Virus record (IMG/VR): IMGVR_UViG_3300009545_000639 | Coordinates: 1 to 23,844 of that record | Length of the DNA stretch: 23,844 bases | DNA from: a virus | Strand: one strand, 5' to 3' | Shown here: positions 1-7,013 of the stretch, piece by piece | How positions within the stretch are numbered: position 1 is the first letter of the stretch | Layout of the letters: every line of letters begins with the position of its first letter | The notes under the pieces: model-generated | What the model was told of the DNA's origin: nothing | Seen by the model: the letters and a program-made list of their open reading frames with translations, nothing else | Databases searched by the model: none | Position numbers and translations under genes: made by a program

Positions 1-459
1 ATGAACCAATCTTATCGTACCAGAAAATCTATGTTTAAAAAGCGCATTACAGATTATTTTAAATCTGTAAAAGGTGAGTTTCACCTGGAGCCTAAACTTG
101 ACAAGGATGGCCGGGAACTGCCCGGTGTTACTCAGAAAGTGTGGGACCGCGAACCGGCGAAAATTACGGTTGCCGGCCTGGCCCTGGCCCTGGGTTTTAA
201 TAGCCTTGATGATTTTGATAATTATCTTAAAAACGGCGAATTTGCGAAAACGTTACAATGGGGCCAATTACACATTATAGCAGATTACGAACAAAAACTG
301 CAAGGGCCCGCAGCTACCGTATTTGCCCTCAAGCTAATGGGCGTGCATGAACGCGAACCATTAAACACACAGGATGATGCTGAAAACAACAGACTGATAG
401 TAGAAATATTGGAAAGCGGCCCCAAACCTGCAGGGACAGAAAAAGAGGTTATATTATAA
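1..459 (+). CDS. terS: Terminase small subunit, gp3-package-like
   Basis: Probable small terminase subunit, which recognises phage DNA and hands it to the large terminase for packaging. The 152 aa protein is basic at the N-terminus. Around residues 50-75 it has a helix-turn-helix-like segment (REPAKITVAGLALALGF followed by a D/Y-rich helix), which is the pattern I know from the DNA-packaging gp3 family. A charged helix (ADYEQKL) and an acidic/variable tail follow. The ATG is the first base of the window, so an upstream start cannot be excluded; Met11 is an alternative. terL follows only after two inserted minus-strand genes. The stop overlaps the stop of the convergent lipoprotein gene by 6 bp. 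Family call is from motif memory; the position next to terL supports it. Confidence 0.75.
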   Translation: MNQSYRTRKSMFKKRITDYFKSVKGEFHLEPKLDKDGRELPGVTQKVWDREPAKITVAGLALALGFNSLDDFDNYLKNGEFAKTLQWGQLHIIADYEQKLQGPAATVFALKLMGVHEREPLNTQDDAENNRLIVEILESGPKPAGTEKEVIL

Positions 460-906
460 TTGTTTGGCAAACGTAAAGTCGTCTATCTCGGTGTTAAACT
501 TGCCCTGAACTACGGGGTCCGGAATCTGTGATTCATAGTGTATCGCCAACTCATTTTCGGTGAGCCTGGTGATGGTTTCATCTACACCATGGCCGCCATC
601 AACAAATATGGTGATAACGTTATTTTTAATTGTATAATGAAAAATGGATAAGCTTGCAGCAGGTGCGCCTTGTTTAGACTGATAGCCCGTCCCGTCTTCC
701 AAAAATTGAGCAAAATCATCTTTGGTGTAGCTGGTACGGATGGTTTCGCCAATCTGTACGCCGTCTTTTACCAGCTTAAGGTTATGCTGTTTAACGTACC
801 ATTTGCCTATCACTGTTATTTTAGAAGATAGTACAGGCGGGTCGGTCTTGCAACCAAACAAACACAACAATGCAGGAATAAAAAAAAGTATTTGTTTGTG
901 TTTCAC
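454..906 (-). CDS. Lipocalin-like lipoprotein (moron 1)
   Basis: Secreted lipoprotein of 150 aa. A signal peptide (MKHKQILFFIPALLCLFGC) ends in a lipobox with the acylated Cys at residue 19, so it should sit on an outer or inner membrane. The mature part looks like a small lipocalin-like beta domain: a GKW start motif (about residue 34), an xxDGTG turn, a Y-x-I-x-x-N-x-I-T strand, then ITRLTENELAIHY, as in Bacteroidota lipocalin-like families. The start codon is GTG. It lies antisense between terS and terL and its stop overlaps the terS stop by 6 bp, so it looks inserted as a self-contained unit. The neighbouring lipoprotein (971-1531) has the same architecture and may be a diverged paralogue. 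Function unknown; superinfection exclusion or surface modification are guesses. Confidence 0.75.
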   Translation of the reverse strand: MKHKQILFFIPALLCLFGCKTDPPVLSSKITVIGKWYVKQHNLKLVKDGVQIGETIRTSYTKDDFAQFLEDGTGYQSKQGAPAASLSIFHYTIKNNVITIFVDGGHGVDETITRLTENELAIHYESQIPDPVVQGKFNTEIDDFTFAKQL

Positions 907-911
907 GGCTT

Positions 912-957
912 TACATTTATTGCTTAAATGTAGCGATAGTTTTAATTAAAAAACAAC
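912..957 (-). promoter_or_regulatory. Likely promoter with overlapping palindrome for lipoprotein 1
   Basis: On the minus strand a -7-like element TACATTTA (925-932; one base off TAnnTTTG) lies 20 bases after TTGT (953-956), which fits Bacteroidota sigma-70 spacing. Initiation would fall about 12 bases before the GTG start. The -7 element is one arm of a perfect palindrome, TACATTTA-ttgct-TAAATGTA (912-932), which could be an operator or a short hairpin at the 5' end of the transcript. Inferred from sequence only. Confidence 0.45.
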
Positions 958-970
958 AGCCTGCCGATAT

Positions 971-1531
971 TTACCGGGTAAAGTAATAATCAAGCACGCT
1001 TTTATAGGTTTTGGTATTGCTGTCTACCGTTTGGGTGGTCTCGTATTCAACATGCAGGGTCAAAGCCGAAGCCGTTAACTGAACTATCGTTGCAGACTGC
1101 GATACCAGGTGCGTAACCGGCACGGAGCCGGTGCCGGTCGAAAATGAACCCGTACCGGTAATAAAGCCTGGCAATAAAGGATTGGTTAAGTTAAGTGCAG
1201 AACCCGAAAAGCTGTAATTGCCTCTTAATGTATCAACTGCAACCACATTTGAAAGTGATGTGCTGCCCATACCACCGGAGTTATAAAAGCTTACAGATAT
1301 AAAATTATTATCTGGGTTAAACTGTGTGTAATTATATCCCTTGTCCGACGCATCAGTGGTTACTGTGGGCTGCTGTACACCATCTATATACCCTATAGCA
1401 ACCTCTTTTTTTAAGTTCCACTTACCTAATATCATTTTTTGCTGCTGACCTGAGGGGCTGCTGCCATGTTTTCCGCAGGAGTAAATCAGCAGGGCTGCTA
1501 TTGCAAACATGAAAATGTAAATGTGTCTCAT
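971..1531 (-). CDS. Lipocalin-like lipoprotein (moron 2)
   Basis: Lipoprotein of 186 aa counted from the ATG at 1531. A longer reading frame begins at 1606, but it would overlap the terL start and put 25 non-signal residues ahead of the signal peptide. The signal peptide MRHIYIFMFAIAALLIYSC ends in a lipobox Cys at residue 19. The mature domain opens with ILGKWNLKKE, contains a Gly/Ser/Thr-rich middle, then TIVQLTASALTLHVEYE and a C-terminal LDYYFTR. This is the same order of motifs (GKW, LT..L..H.E, D..F.[KR]) as the adjacent 454-906 gene, so the two are probably old tandem paralogues of a lipocalin-like family. It has its own promoter in the 64 bp divergent gap to terL. No enzymatic motif is visible; function unknown. 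Confidence 0.75.
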   Translation of the reverse strand: MRHIYIFMFAIAALLIYSCGKHGSSPSGQQQKMILGKWNLKKEVAIGYIDGVQQPTVTTDASDKGYNYTQFNPDNNFISVSFYNSGGMGSTSLSNVVAVDTLRGNYSFSGSALNLTNPLLPGFITGTGSFSTGTGSVPVTHLVSQSATIVQLTASALTLHVEYETTQTVDSNTKTYKSVLDYYFTR

Positions 1532-1557
1532 ACCTATGGGGCGCTTATTACCCCTAA

Positions 1558-1565
1558 CAAATATA
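1558..1565 (-). promoter_or_regulatory. -7 promoter element for lipoprotein 2
   Basis: On the minus strand the sequence TATATTTG matches the Bacteroidota -7 consensus TAnnTTTG exactly and lies 26 bases before the ATG at 1531, predicting a leader of about 20 bases. The -33 region is A/T-rich without an exact TTTG. It lies in the divergent gap between lipoprotein 2 and terL. Confidence 0.5.
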
Positions 1566-1594
1566 AAATTTATAAAAGATAAACTAAAATAACT

Positions 1595-2818
1595 ATGGTC
1601 CCGCAAAAGGCATCAGTATTATTCAAGCTCAATTACCATTCCGATAAACAAGTTGTCGTAAATCAAGGTGGAACAAGCTCCGGCAAGACTTTTTCGATTT
1701 TGCTTGCATTATTTTGTAAAGCCTGCGAGGCCTCCGGCCAGGTTATAACAGTGGCAGGGCAGGATATTCCGAATCTGAAAGCAGGCGCCTTGCGCGATGC
1801 ACAAAATATATGCGACTCATGGCCGCAATTTCGTAAGCTGATAAAAAAATATAACCGCACCGATCGTGTCTTTGAATTTAACAATGGCACAGTGATCGAG
1901 TTTAAAAGCTATAAAGACGCACAGGATGCCAAGTCGGGCAAGAGGGATTACCTGTTTGTAAACGAGGCAAATGGCATCGGCTATGATGTTTATTGCGAGC
2001 TGGCACTCCGCACGCGCTCCAGGATCTTTATCGACTATAACCCGAATACCGAATTTTGGGTACATGGCAAGATTATGGGCCGCCCGGGTGTGGAGGTAAT
2101 TATTTCCGATCACCGCCATAATCCTTTCCTTTCTAAACAAACTAAAGAAACGATTGAGGCAGTAAAAAACGAGGATGAGGAGCGGTGGAAAGTATACGCC
2201 AGGGGCTTAACAGGCAAGGTGTCGGGCCTGGTGCTAAACAATTGGCTGGTTTGCGATGGTATTCCGCCGGAAGCTAAGTTGGTTGCAGGGGGGCTCGATT
2301 TCGGCTTCTCTAACGATCAAACCGGCTTTATAAACGTGTATAAACAAAATGGCGAACTTTGGGTGGATGAAATTTTGTACGAAACTGAGCTTACCAATAC
2401 CGATATCTCTGCAAAACTTACTGAAAACAAGATCAGTAAAAACACCGATATTATAGCAGACAGTTCGGAGCCGAAGTCGATAGAAGAGCTGCAGCGCCTT
2501 GGATGGAAAATTATAGGCGCGAAAAAGGGCGCCGACAGCGTGAATAATTCCATTGATATTTTGAAACGGTACAAGATCAATATCACCCGGCGCAGCGTCA
2601 ACCTGCATACCGAGCTAAGCCGCTATAAATGGCGCACCGACCGCGCAGGCCGCGCGCTAAATCAGCCGGTTGACAAATGGAACCACCTGATAGATCCGCT
2701 GCGTTATGTAGCGCTCAATAAGCTGGGATCGCCGCATAAAACCAGCAGAAAAAGTTGGCTGGTGCCAAAGCCGCAGGTACACAACGGGTGGTCGGTGGCG
2801 GCTAACTTGTTCACCTAA
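1595..2818 (+). CDS. terL: Terminase large subunit (packaging ATPase-nuclease)
   Basis: The DNA packaging motor, which threads concatemeric DNA into the prohead through the portal and cuts it. The 407 aa protein is of normal length for a terminase_3/6-type large subunit. Visible motifs: Walker A GGTSSGKT (residues 25-32), a Walker B-like DYLFVNEAN (118-126) with Asn before the catalytic Glu124, and a DYNPNTEFWVH segment (147-157) typical of the ATPase-coupling region. The RNase H-like nuclease acids are D235 (GGLDFGFSNDQTG), D289 (IIADSSEP) and D367 (WNHLIDPLRY). The gene starts 64 bp from the divergent lipoprotein. Identification is secure from motifs; the finer subfamily is not. Confidence 0.96.
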   Translation: MVPQKASVLFKLNYHSDKQVVVNQGGTSSGKTFSILLALFCKACEASGQVITVAGQDIPNLKAGALRDAQNICDSWPQFRKLIKKYNRTDRVFEFNNGTVIEFKSYKDAQDAKSGKRDYLFVNEANGIGYDVYCELALRTRSRIFIDYNPNTEFWVHGKIMGRPGVEVIISDHRHNPFLSKQTKETIEAVKNEDEERWKVYARGLTGKVSGLVLNNWLVCDGIPPEAKLVAGGLDFGFSNDQTGFINVYKQNGELWVDEILYETELTNTDISAKLTENKISKNTDIIADSSEPKSIEELQRLGWKIIGAKKGADSVNNSIDILKRYKINITRRSVNLHTELSRYKWRTDRAGRALNQPVDKWNHLIDPLRYVALNKLGSPHKTSRKSWLVPKPQVHNGWSVAANLFT

Positions 2819-2841
2819 TAGTATTTATCTAACTCAATAAT

Positions 2842-3534
2842 ATGTTACAAAAAACACTTAAAACCACAACAGGTAAGCTGTTAGTTCAAATCCCGTCGTC
2901 CCTTGCTGAAGTTACGCTGGGGCAGATGATTGAACTTCAGGACGAACCCGACCTAAGCGACCTAAAAGCCATCAGTATCCTTTCAGGCATACCGGTTGGA
3001 CAATTACAAAATGTAAAAAATGTTGCCGATTTTACCGTATTCGGCGAAGTGGTGCTAACATTATCGCACCAGATAAAACACCTGTACAACAGCGACGACA
3101 TCCCCAAAAAGGTCACTTTCGCGTCAGGAAAAACGGTGAATGTTTTCCATAACTTATCAGTCGAGCCCGTTGGCGCATTTATGGCCGCCCGCGATATTAT
3201 CAGCGAAGAAATTGCTGAACATATTAAATTATACGGCAATGAAGACTGGCAGCAAAACTTCAACCCATCGCTAAAAGCCTGTTGCCAGGTACTTGCTCAT
3301 TATTTTTATTGCAGGGCAACCGGCAAGCCTTATAACGAATACGAAGCCGACGAATTTGTTACTGAAATAAAAAAACTAAGGGTAACGGAGGCGCTGCCCA
3401 TCTCGAAGCATTTTTTTACCTGTTATCCCAGCTTATCGAAAGCGAAAATAAGCTTCTGGCGTCGCCCGTTACAGCGTTGGAACGACGTGCGGGAATACAT
3501 CAATTTGAGAAATTTAAATATGTCAACACTGTAA
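2842..3534 (+). CDS. Tail assembly chaperone-like protein, zero-frame product
   Basis: A 230 aa protein with no clear enzymatic motif. It begins with a short beta segment (LLVQIPSSLAEVTLGQMIEL), followed by helices and a segment SLKACCQVLAHYFYCRATGKPYNEYEADEFVTEIKKL..ALPISKHFF. That layout resembles gpG/gp15-type tail assembly chaperones, which hold the tape measure protein during tail assembly. The strongest argument is the -1 frame overlap. Residue 192 falls on a TTTTTTT heptamer, after which a second frame stays open to 3674. The zero-frame tail after that point (about 38 residues, rich in W and R) reads like out-of-frame sequence. It lies 23 bp after terL and far from the tape measure gene (10099), which is unusual for a chaperone. 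Chaperone function is inference. Confidence 0.6.
   Translation: MLQKTLKTTTGKLLVQIPSSLAEVTLGQMIELQDEPDLSDLKAISILSGIPVGQLQNVKNVADFTVFGEVVLTLSHQIKHLYNSDDIPKKVTFASGKTVNVFHNLSVEPVGAFMAARDIISEEIAEHIKLYGNEDWQQNFNPSLKACCQVLAHYFYCRATGKPYNEYEADEFVTEIKKLRVTEALPISKHFFTCYPSLSKAKISFWRRPLQRWNDVREYINLRNLNMSTL
3411..3454 (+). promoter_or_regulatory. Candidate -1 ribosomal frameshift signal
   Basis: The heptamer T_TTT_TTT (3411-3417) is phased as X_XXY_YYZ in the zero frame of the 2842 gene. Twelve bases later comes a perfect 7 bp stem, AGCTTAT (3430-3436) with ATAAGCT (3448-3454) and an 11-base loop. A second heptamer, A_AAA_AAA at 3369-3375, is phased the same way. The -1 frame is open only from 3366 to 3674, so both heptamers fall in the permitted window. 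The alternative is a homopolymer indel or sequencing error. Confidence 0.55.
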
Positions 3535-3674
3535 ATTCCCTGGCCGGCGGCGATATCACCAAATGGGATACCGTGCTTAACTTGCCTTATGAGCGCGTGC
3601 TCACCAAGCTGCTGCTCAACAAAACCGAAGCAGATTATCAAAAACGTTATTCAGAACTATTGTCGTCACAATAA
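3417..3674 (+). CDS. Frameshift extension of tail assembly chaperone (gpT-like)
   Basis: This is the -1 frame segment that would be joined to the first 192 residues of the 2842 gene, giving a fusion of 277 aa with 85 residues from this frame. Its sequence looks like real protein: SQLIESENKLLASPVTALERR, then EKFKYVNTVNSL and DITKWDTVLNLPYERVLTKLL, ending KRYSELLSSQ. The only ATG in the frame (3477) would discard the first part, and there is no sign of separate initiation, so translation by frameshifting is favoured. In lambda, gpG and gpGT arise in the same way and both are needed for tail assembly. That parallel is established for lambda and inferred here. Confidence 0.55.
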   Translation, partial: YLLSQLIESENKLLASPVTALERRAGIHQFEKFKYVNTVNSLAGGDITKWDTVLNLPYERVLTKLLLNKTEADYQKRYSELLSSQ

Positions 3675-3713
3675 ACTTTCTCCAATCACTAATTCACTAA
3701 TTATCTCCTCCCC

Positions 3714-4163
3714 ATGCCCATACGAAACCAAATTGAAGCGGTAGTACAAACCCTCACTGGCTCACCGACATTTATTTATGGTACTGCCAATGAGCTTAAC
3801 CAGCTGGCCGACGATGCATCTTTCCCCTGCGTTTTTATGTACCCATTGCAGCCTGTCGAGGTTTCTCCCCAGGTAAATGGCTCGGTTAATAACACGTTTT
3901 CGATTTATCTTGAATTTTTATTTAAAACCGACTTCGACGAGTACACTTCGGCAAATGAAAACTATGTAAACCAGGCACTTGCCCTTGCCAATGAATTTAT
4001 TGTAAAAGCTTCAAAATATCGTGAAGGCGAAGGCCGCTACTTCCGGATAAAGGTAGGCGATAAAGCCAAATGCATGCCGGTATATAATAAATTCGATGTG
4101 AACTCGACTGGCTTGAGTTTAACCATTACCCTGGCTGCAATGTATTATGATTTTATCGGTTAA
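3714..4163 (+). CDS. Tail terminator/completion-like protein
   Basis: A 149 aa protein without signal peptide or membrane segment. It has an N-terminal helix (RNQIEAVVQTL), then FIYGTANELNQLADDASFPCVFMYPL and a beta-rich remainder (YLEFLFKTDFDEYTSANENYVNQALALANEFI), ending in LTITLAAMYYDFIG. The size, the alternating beta pattern and the position between the chaperone-like gene and an HK97-gp10-like gene suggest a tail terminator or tail completion subunit at the head-tail joint. I see no diagnostic motif, so this is positional inference. The 39 bp spacer before it contains TCACTAAT-type short repeats next to the ATG. Confidence 0.4.
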   Translation: MPIRNQIEAVVQTLTGSPTFIYGTANELNQLADDASFPCVFMYPLQPVEVSPQVNGSVNNTFSIYLEFLFKTDFDEYTSANENYVNQALALANEFIVKASKYREGEGRYFRIKVGDKAKCMPVYNKFDVNSTGLSLTITLAAMYYDFIG

Positions 4164-4213
4164 CTCTTTAAAAACGATAACGCCAGTTAAAAATCACCTT
4201 TAACACACGCCCA

Positions 4214-4645
4214 ATGAATAACGCTCAGCTAACTATTTTCCTCGACTCCCTCAAAACCGACCTCGTCAATTCCATGCAAGCCAAAGGCTCTTACGGCAGC
4301 GGGCAAACGGCAAAAGAGATAACCATAACAACCGATGGCAATAAGGCACAACTGCAAATCCCTTTTGTTTTACAGGTACTTGAAAAAGGCCGCGGGCCGA
4401 CTGGCAAAAACGCCGCCCAAGGCTCACCACCAATGATTGACCGCATCAAACAATGGTGCCAGCAAAAAGGCATTCCGGAAAGGGAAGCCTGGGCCATAAA
4501 AAAAAGCATCGACAAATACGGCTTTAAAGGAAAACCCGGCCTACTTACCGAACCGCTAAGCCCGGAAAACATCGATCAAAGACTTCAACCTGCTATGGAA
4601 AGTTTAGCAAATGAGCTGATTGGTGATGTATTGAAGAAGTTGTAG
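4214..4645 (+). CDS. HK97 gp10-like tail completion protein
   Basis: A 143 aa protein. After an N-terminal helix and a beta strand pair it shows LEKGRGPTGKNA, then PPMIDRIKQWCQQKGIP, AWAIKKSIDKYGFKGKPGLLTEPL and a C-terminal amphipathic helix. The order 'E.GRGPT...I..W...KGI...A..I...I...G..G..G.L' is what I associate with HK97-gp10-type and virion morphogenesis proteins, which sit at the connector between head and tail. It follows the terminator-like gene after 50 bp, consistent with a small module of tail-neck proteins. Confidence is moderate because only the pattern, not a catalytic motif, supports it. Confidence 0.5.
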   Translation: MNNAQLTIFLDSLKTDLVNSMQAKGSYGSGQTAKEITITTDGNKAQLQIPFVLQVLEKGRGPTGKNAAQGSPPMIDRIKQWCQQKGIPEREAWAIKKSIDKYGFKGKPGLLTEPLSPENIDQRLQPAMESLANELIGDVLKKL

Positions 4646-4735
4646 GGAGTGTAAATCTCGCTTCTTATAAACCGCCTAAGCTCAACTAATTTTCTAAAAC
4701 TATTACAACCACTACGACCTTTACAACTAACCAAA

Positions 4736-6856
4736 ATGACACTCATAGCCAAAATTGATTATTCGCACACCTATACCACCGGCACCCAGGTTAACGGCCA
4801 GGTATACGTAGCCCTGTTTGATGCCGATACCGGCGAACCCGCAAACGGTAATTATGCCACTGTAAGCTATACCCAAAATATAAATGGTACCATAACCAAC
4901 TCCAGGGTTATTATACCAGGTCAAAGCATGGCAATCTTTACCGGGCTAATACGGGATACTAATCCCTTTAACTTGTTTTTCTCCAGCTTTACGATTACCG
5001 GTATCGACGCTCCTTCCGATACGCCCCCACCCGTAAATACCTGCGATTTGTCGATAATATATATATCCGTCGACAAGCAGGAATCAGCACCGGGTGCAAT
5101 CGATGCACAAATCGCCGTCAATGCCACATCAAGCTATGGACCTATACAATATAGCCTGGACGACATCTCTTTTCAAACCTCTCCAACATTCGCCGGCTTA
5201 GCCGGCGGCGTGAAAACAGTTTACGCCAGAGATGCTAACGGCTGCACCACCGAACTTAACGTAACGGTGCCTGTTCAAACCAGTATCTTGGTAAACACCC
5301 CGGCTGTAACACTGCCCGGCGGGAATGTATCCTGCTGGAACGCAGCCTTTAACCCCATAGTTTTCACCTATCAGCGTAAAGACTTCGAAGTGATTGATGC
5401 AATAGCAGACACGGCAACAGGCAACGCTATTATATCGGTAAACTGCGATACGACAATTATTAAAAGCGTGCTCGATGCTAACAAAACGGCAGCAGACAAT
5501 GCCAAACAACTGAACGTGGTATTAACCAACTATAACCCGGTGTATGTTTATATCGATACTAACACCTATAAAGGCACTTACGAGGTTATCGGCGTACCGC
5601 AAACCGGCAGGCTGCTTGTAAAAACATCTTTCATAGCAACAGCAACCGGGTTTATGAATATTAACCTGCTGCGGCCCTATTACCAGGTTCGCACCCAAAT
5701 AACATATATCGATGCTATAACCGGGCAGCAATCTGTCATTACATCTACCAACCGGCCCGACAACACGGGCCTTGTAAAAGCCGACCTATCTAATTTTTTA
5801 CAGAGCCTGCTGCGTGCAAAAGATGGCAGTAATTATGCCGCTGTAAACTATCGCGATGCCGACCTTAGCGCCAGTTATCAAATCTCGTACGCCGAATACT
5901 GGGATGGTAAGCTAACCGGAACCCAGTCGTTAACCTACAGCCAAATCCCCGAAACGTTTTATGTGCTTTATGCGGCCAAACAATTGGGCGAACGTTATGG
6001 CGGCAACCTGGCAGCGTATGTACCTTTCAGCTCGGTGTTGGACGATAGCCAAAGGGCTAAATGGATTACCGACTTTAGCGAGCCTGCTTATTCAAACAAC
6101 TATCCGTTCGACATTGGCTTTATTTACGGTGAAGGCCTGCTCGGCCGTCAATTATATTGCGAGCTTACACCGCTCGACGTGAACCGTAATCCGTTACCCG
6201 GTGGCGCGCAAAATAGTTATTTGCTAAATGAAGATGGCAGCTGGCTGTTGAACCAGGACAGCAGTAAACTCATTATTGCCGGCCAAAATGCCGCAAGCTT
6301 TGATGTGCCCGCGCAGTTAGGTTTAAACCGTCTCCGCATCAATACCTCCTTTACCCCGGAAGTATATTTCTTCACCATTGCTCTTAAATATGATGACGAT
6401 GAAAATACACATACTGTTACCCAAACTCAAACAATACGTGTTGATGATGCCGTAGATGACCAATCGGTTTACCTGCGCTGGATTGGACTGAGCGGAAGCT
6501 GGAACTATTATCGTTTCGTTTACAACCAGGAGGTTTCGCTGGATGTGCAGAATGCCGTCATTATTAAAAATTACGTGTCCGACTGGGAGCAACAGGACGG
6601 CATTGAACAAGTAATAAGTAAAAGCGCCGGGCAAAAAATGAAAGTGATGGCTGAAGACTTACCAGTGGCCGATATTAAGGGTCTGCAATCCATAAAATAT
6701 TCGCCAAAAGTGCAAATGCTTATAAACAAAAACCCTGTAAAGTGGCAAACTATAGTAATTAACACCGCTACCTATAGCGAATACGAAACCCGTAACGGCC
6801 AGGCGCCATTCAGCATAACTTTTAACCTGCCATCAATAAATATACAGGCGCAGTAG
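4736..6856 (+). CDS. Large tail-tip protein with SprB-like repeat
   Basis: A 706 aa, mostly beta-rich protein, most likely a distal tail or baseplate-hub protein. The N-terminus (about 1-90) reads as a beta domain. Residues about 105-180 form one SprB-type repeat: PIQYSLDDISF, then SPTFAGLAGGVKTVYARDANGCT. This module is common in Bacteroidota adhesins and surface proteins. The C-terminal quarter holds SVYLRWIGLSGSWNYYRF (from about residue 578) and VAEDLP..DIKGL-like strands, a pattern I recall from structural proteins of Bacteroidota phages. No signal peptide, so it is virion-borne rather than secreted. The next gene (7014) encodes a similarly large tip protein. A Dit/hub-like assignment is inference; a structural tail role is likely. 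Confidence 0.6.
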   Translation: MTLIAKIDYSHTYTTGTQVNGQVYVALFDADTGEPANGNYATVSYTQNINGTITNSRVIIPGQSMAIFTGLIRDTNPFNLFFSSFTITGIDAPSDTPPPVNTCDLSIIYISVDKQESAPGAIDAQIAVNATSSYGPIQYSLDDISFQTSPTFAGLAGGVKTVYARDANGCTTELNVTVPVQTSILVNTPAVTLPGGNVSCWNAAFNPIVFTYQRKDFEVIDAIADTATGNAIISVNCDTTIIKSVLDANKTAADNAKQLNVVLTNYNPVYVYIDTNTYKGTYEVIGVPQTGRLLVKTSFIATATGFMNINLLRPYYQVRTQITYIDAITGQQSVITSTNRPDNTGLVKADLSNFLQSLLRAKDGSNYAAVNYRDADLSASYQISYAEYWDGKLTGTQSLTYSQIPETFYVLYAAKQLGERYGGNLAAYVPFSSVLDDSQRAKWITDFSEPAYSNNYPFDIGFIYGEGLLGRQLYCELTPLDVNRNPLPGGAQNSYLLNEDGSWLLNQDSSKLIIAGQNAASFDVPAQLGLNRLRINTSFTPEVYFFTIALKYDDDENTHTVTQTQTIRVDDAVDDQSVYLRWIGLSGSWNYYRFVYNQEVSLDVQNAVIIKNYVSDWEQQDGIEQVISKSAGQKMKVMAEDLPVADIKGLQSIKYSPKVQMLINKNPVKWQTIVINTATYSEYETRNGQAPFSITFNLPSINIQAQ

Positions 6857-6875
6857 GTTTTTGTTGAAATGAATT

Positions 6876-6969
6876 GTAAAACTTGTAGTGGTTATAATAG
6901 TTAAAAAAGAAGATCCCTTAATTCAACCACCTAAACACCACGGTCTTTATAACCACTACAACCTTTTAC
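6876..6969. repeat. Long inverted repeat in tail-tip spacer
   Basis: Arms at 6876-6897 and 6947-6969 are reverse complements over 22/23 bases apart from a short mismatch near one end (core TTGTAGTGGTTATAA against TTATAACCACTACAA). They enclose 49 bases. The right arm continues into TTTACAAC/CTACAACC direct repeats (to about 7010) that end 3 bases before the ATG of the next gene. Similar TTACAACCACTACGACC text precedes the gene at 4736. No T-run follows, so it is not a standard terminator. Confidence 0.75.
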
Positions 6970-7013
6970 AACATCTTCACCTTTTACAACTTTTTACAAC
7001 CCCTACAACCCAA

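Noticed and set aside
6888-7013. N-terminal extension of the 7014 tail protein
   Set aside because: Low-complexity peptide translated from TACAAC-type spacer repeats.
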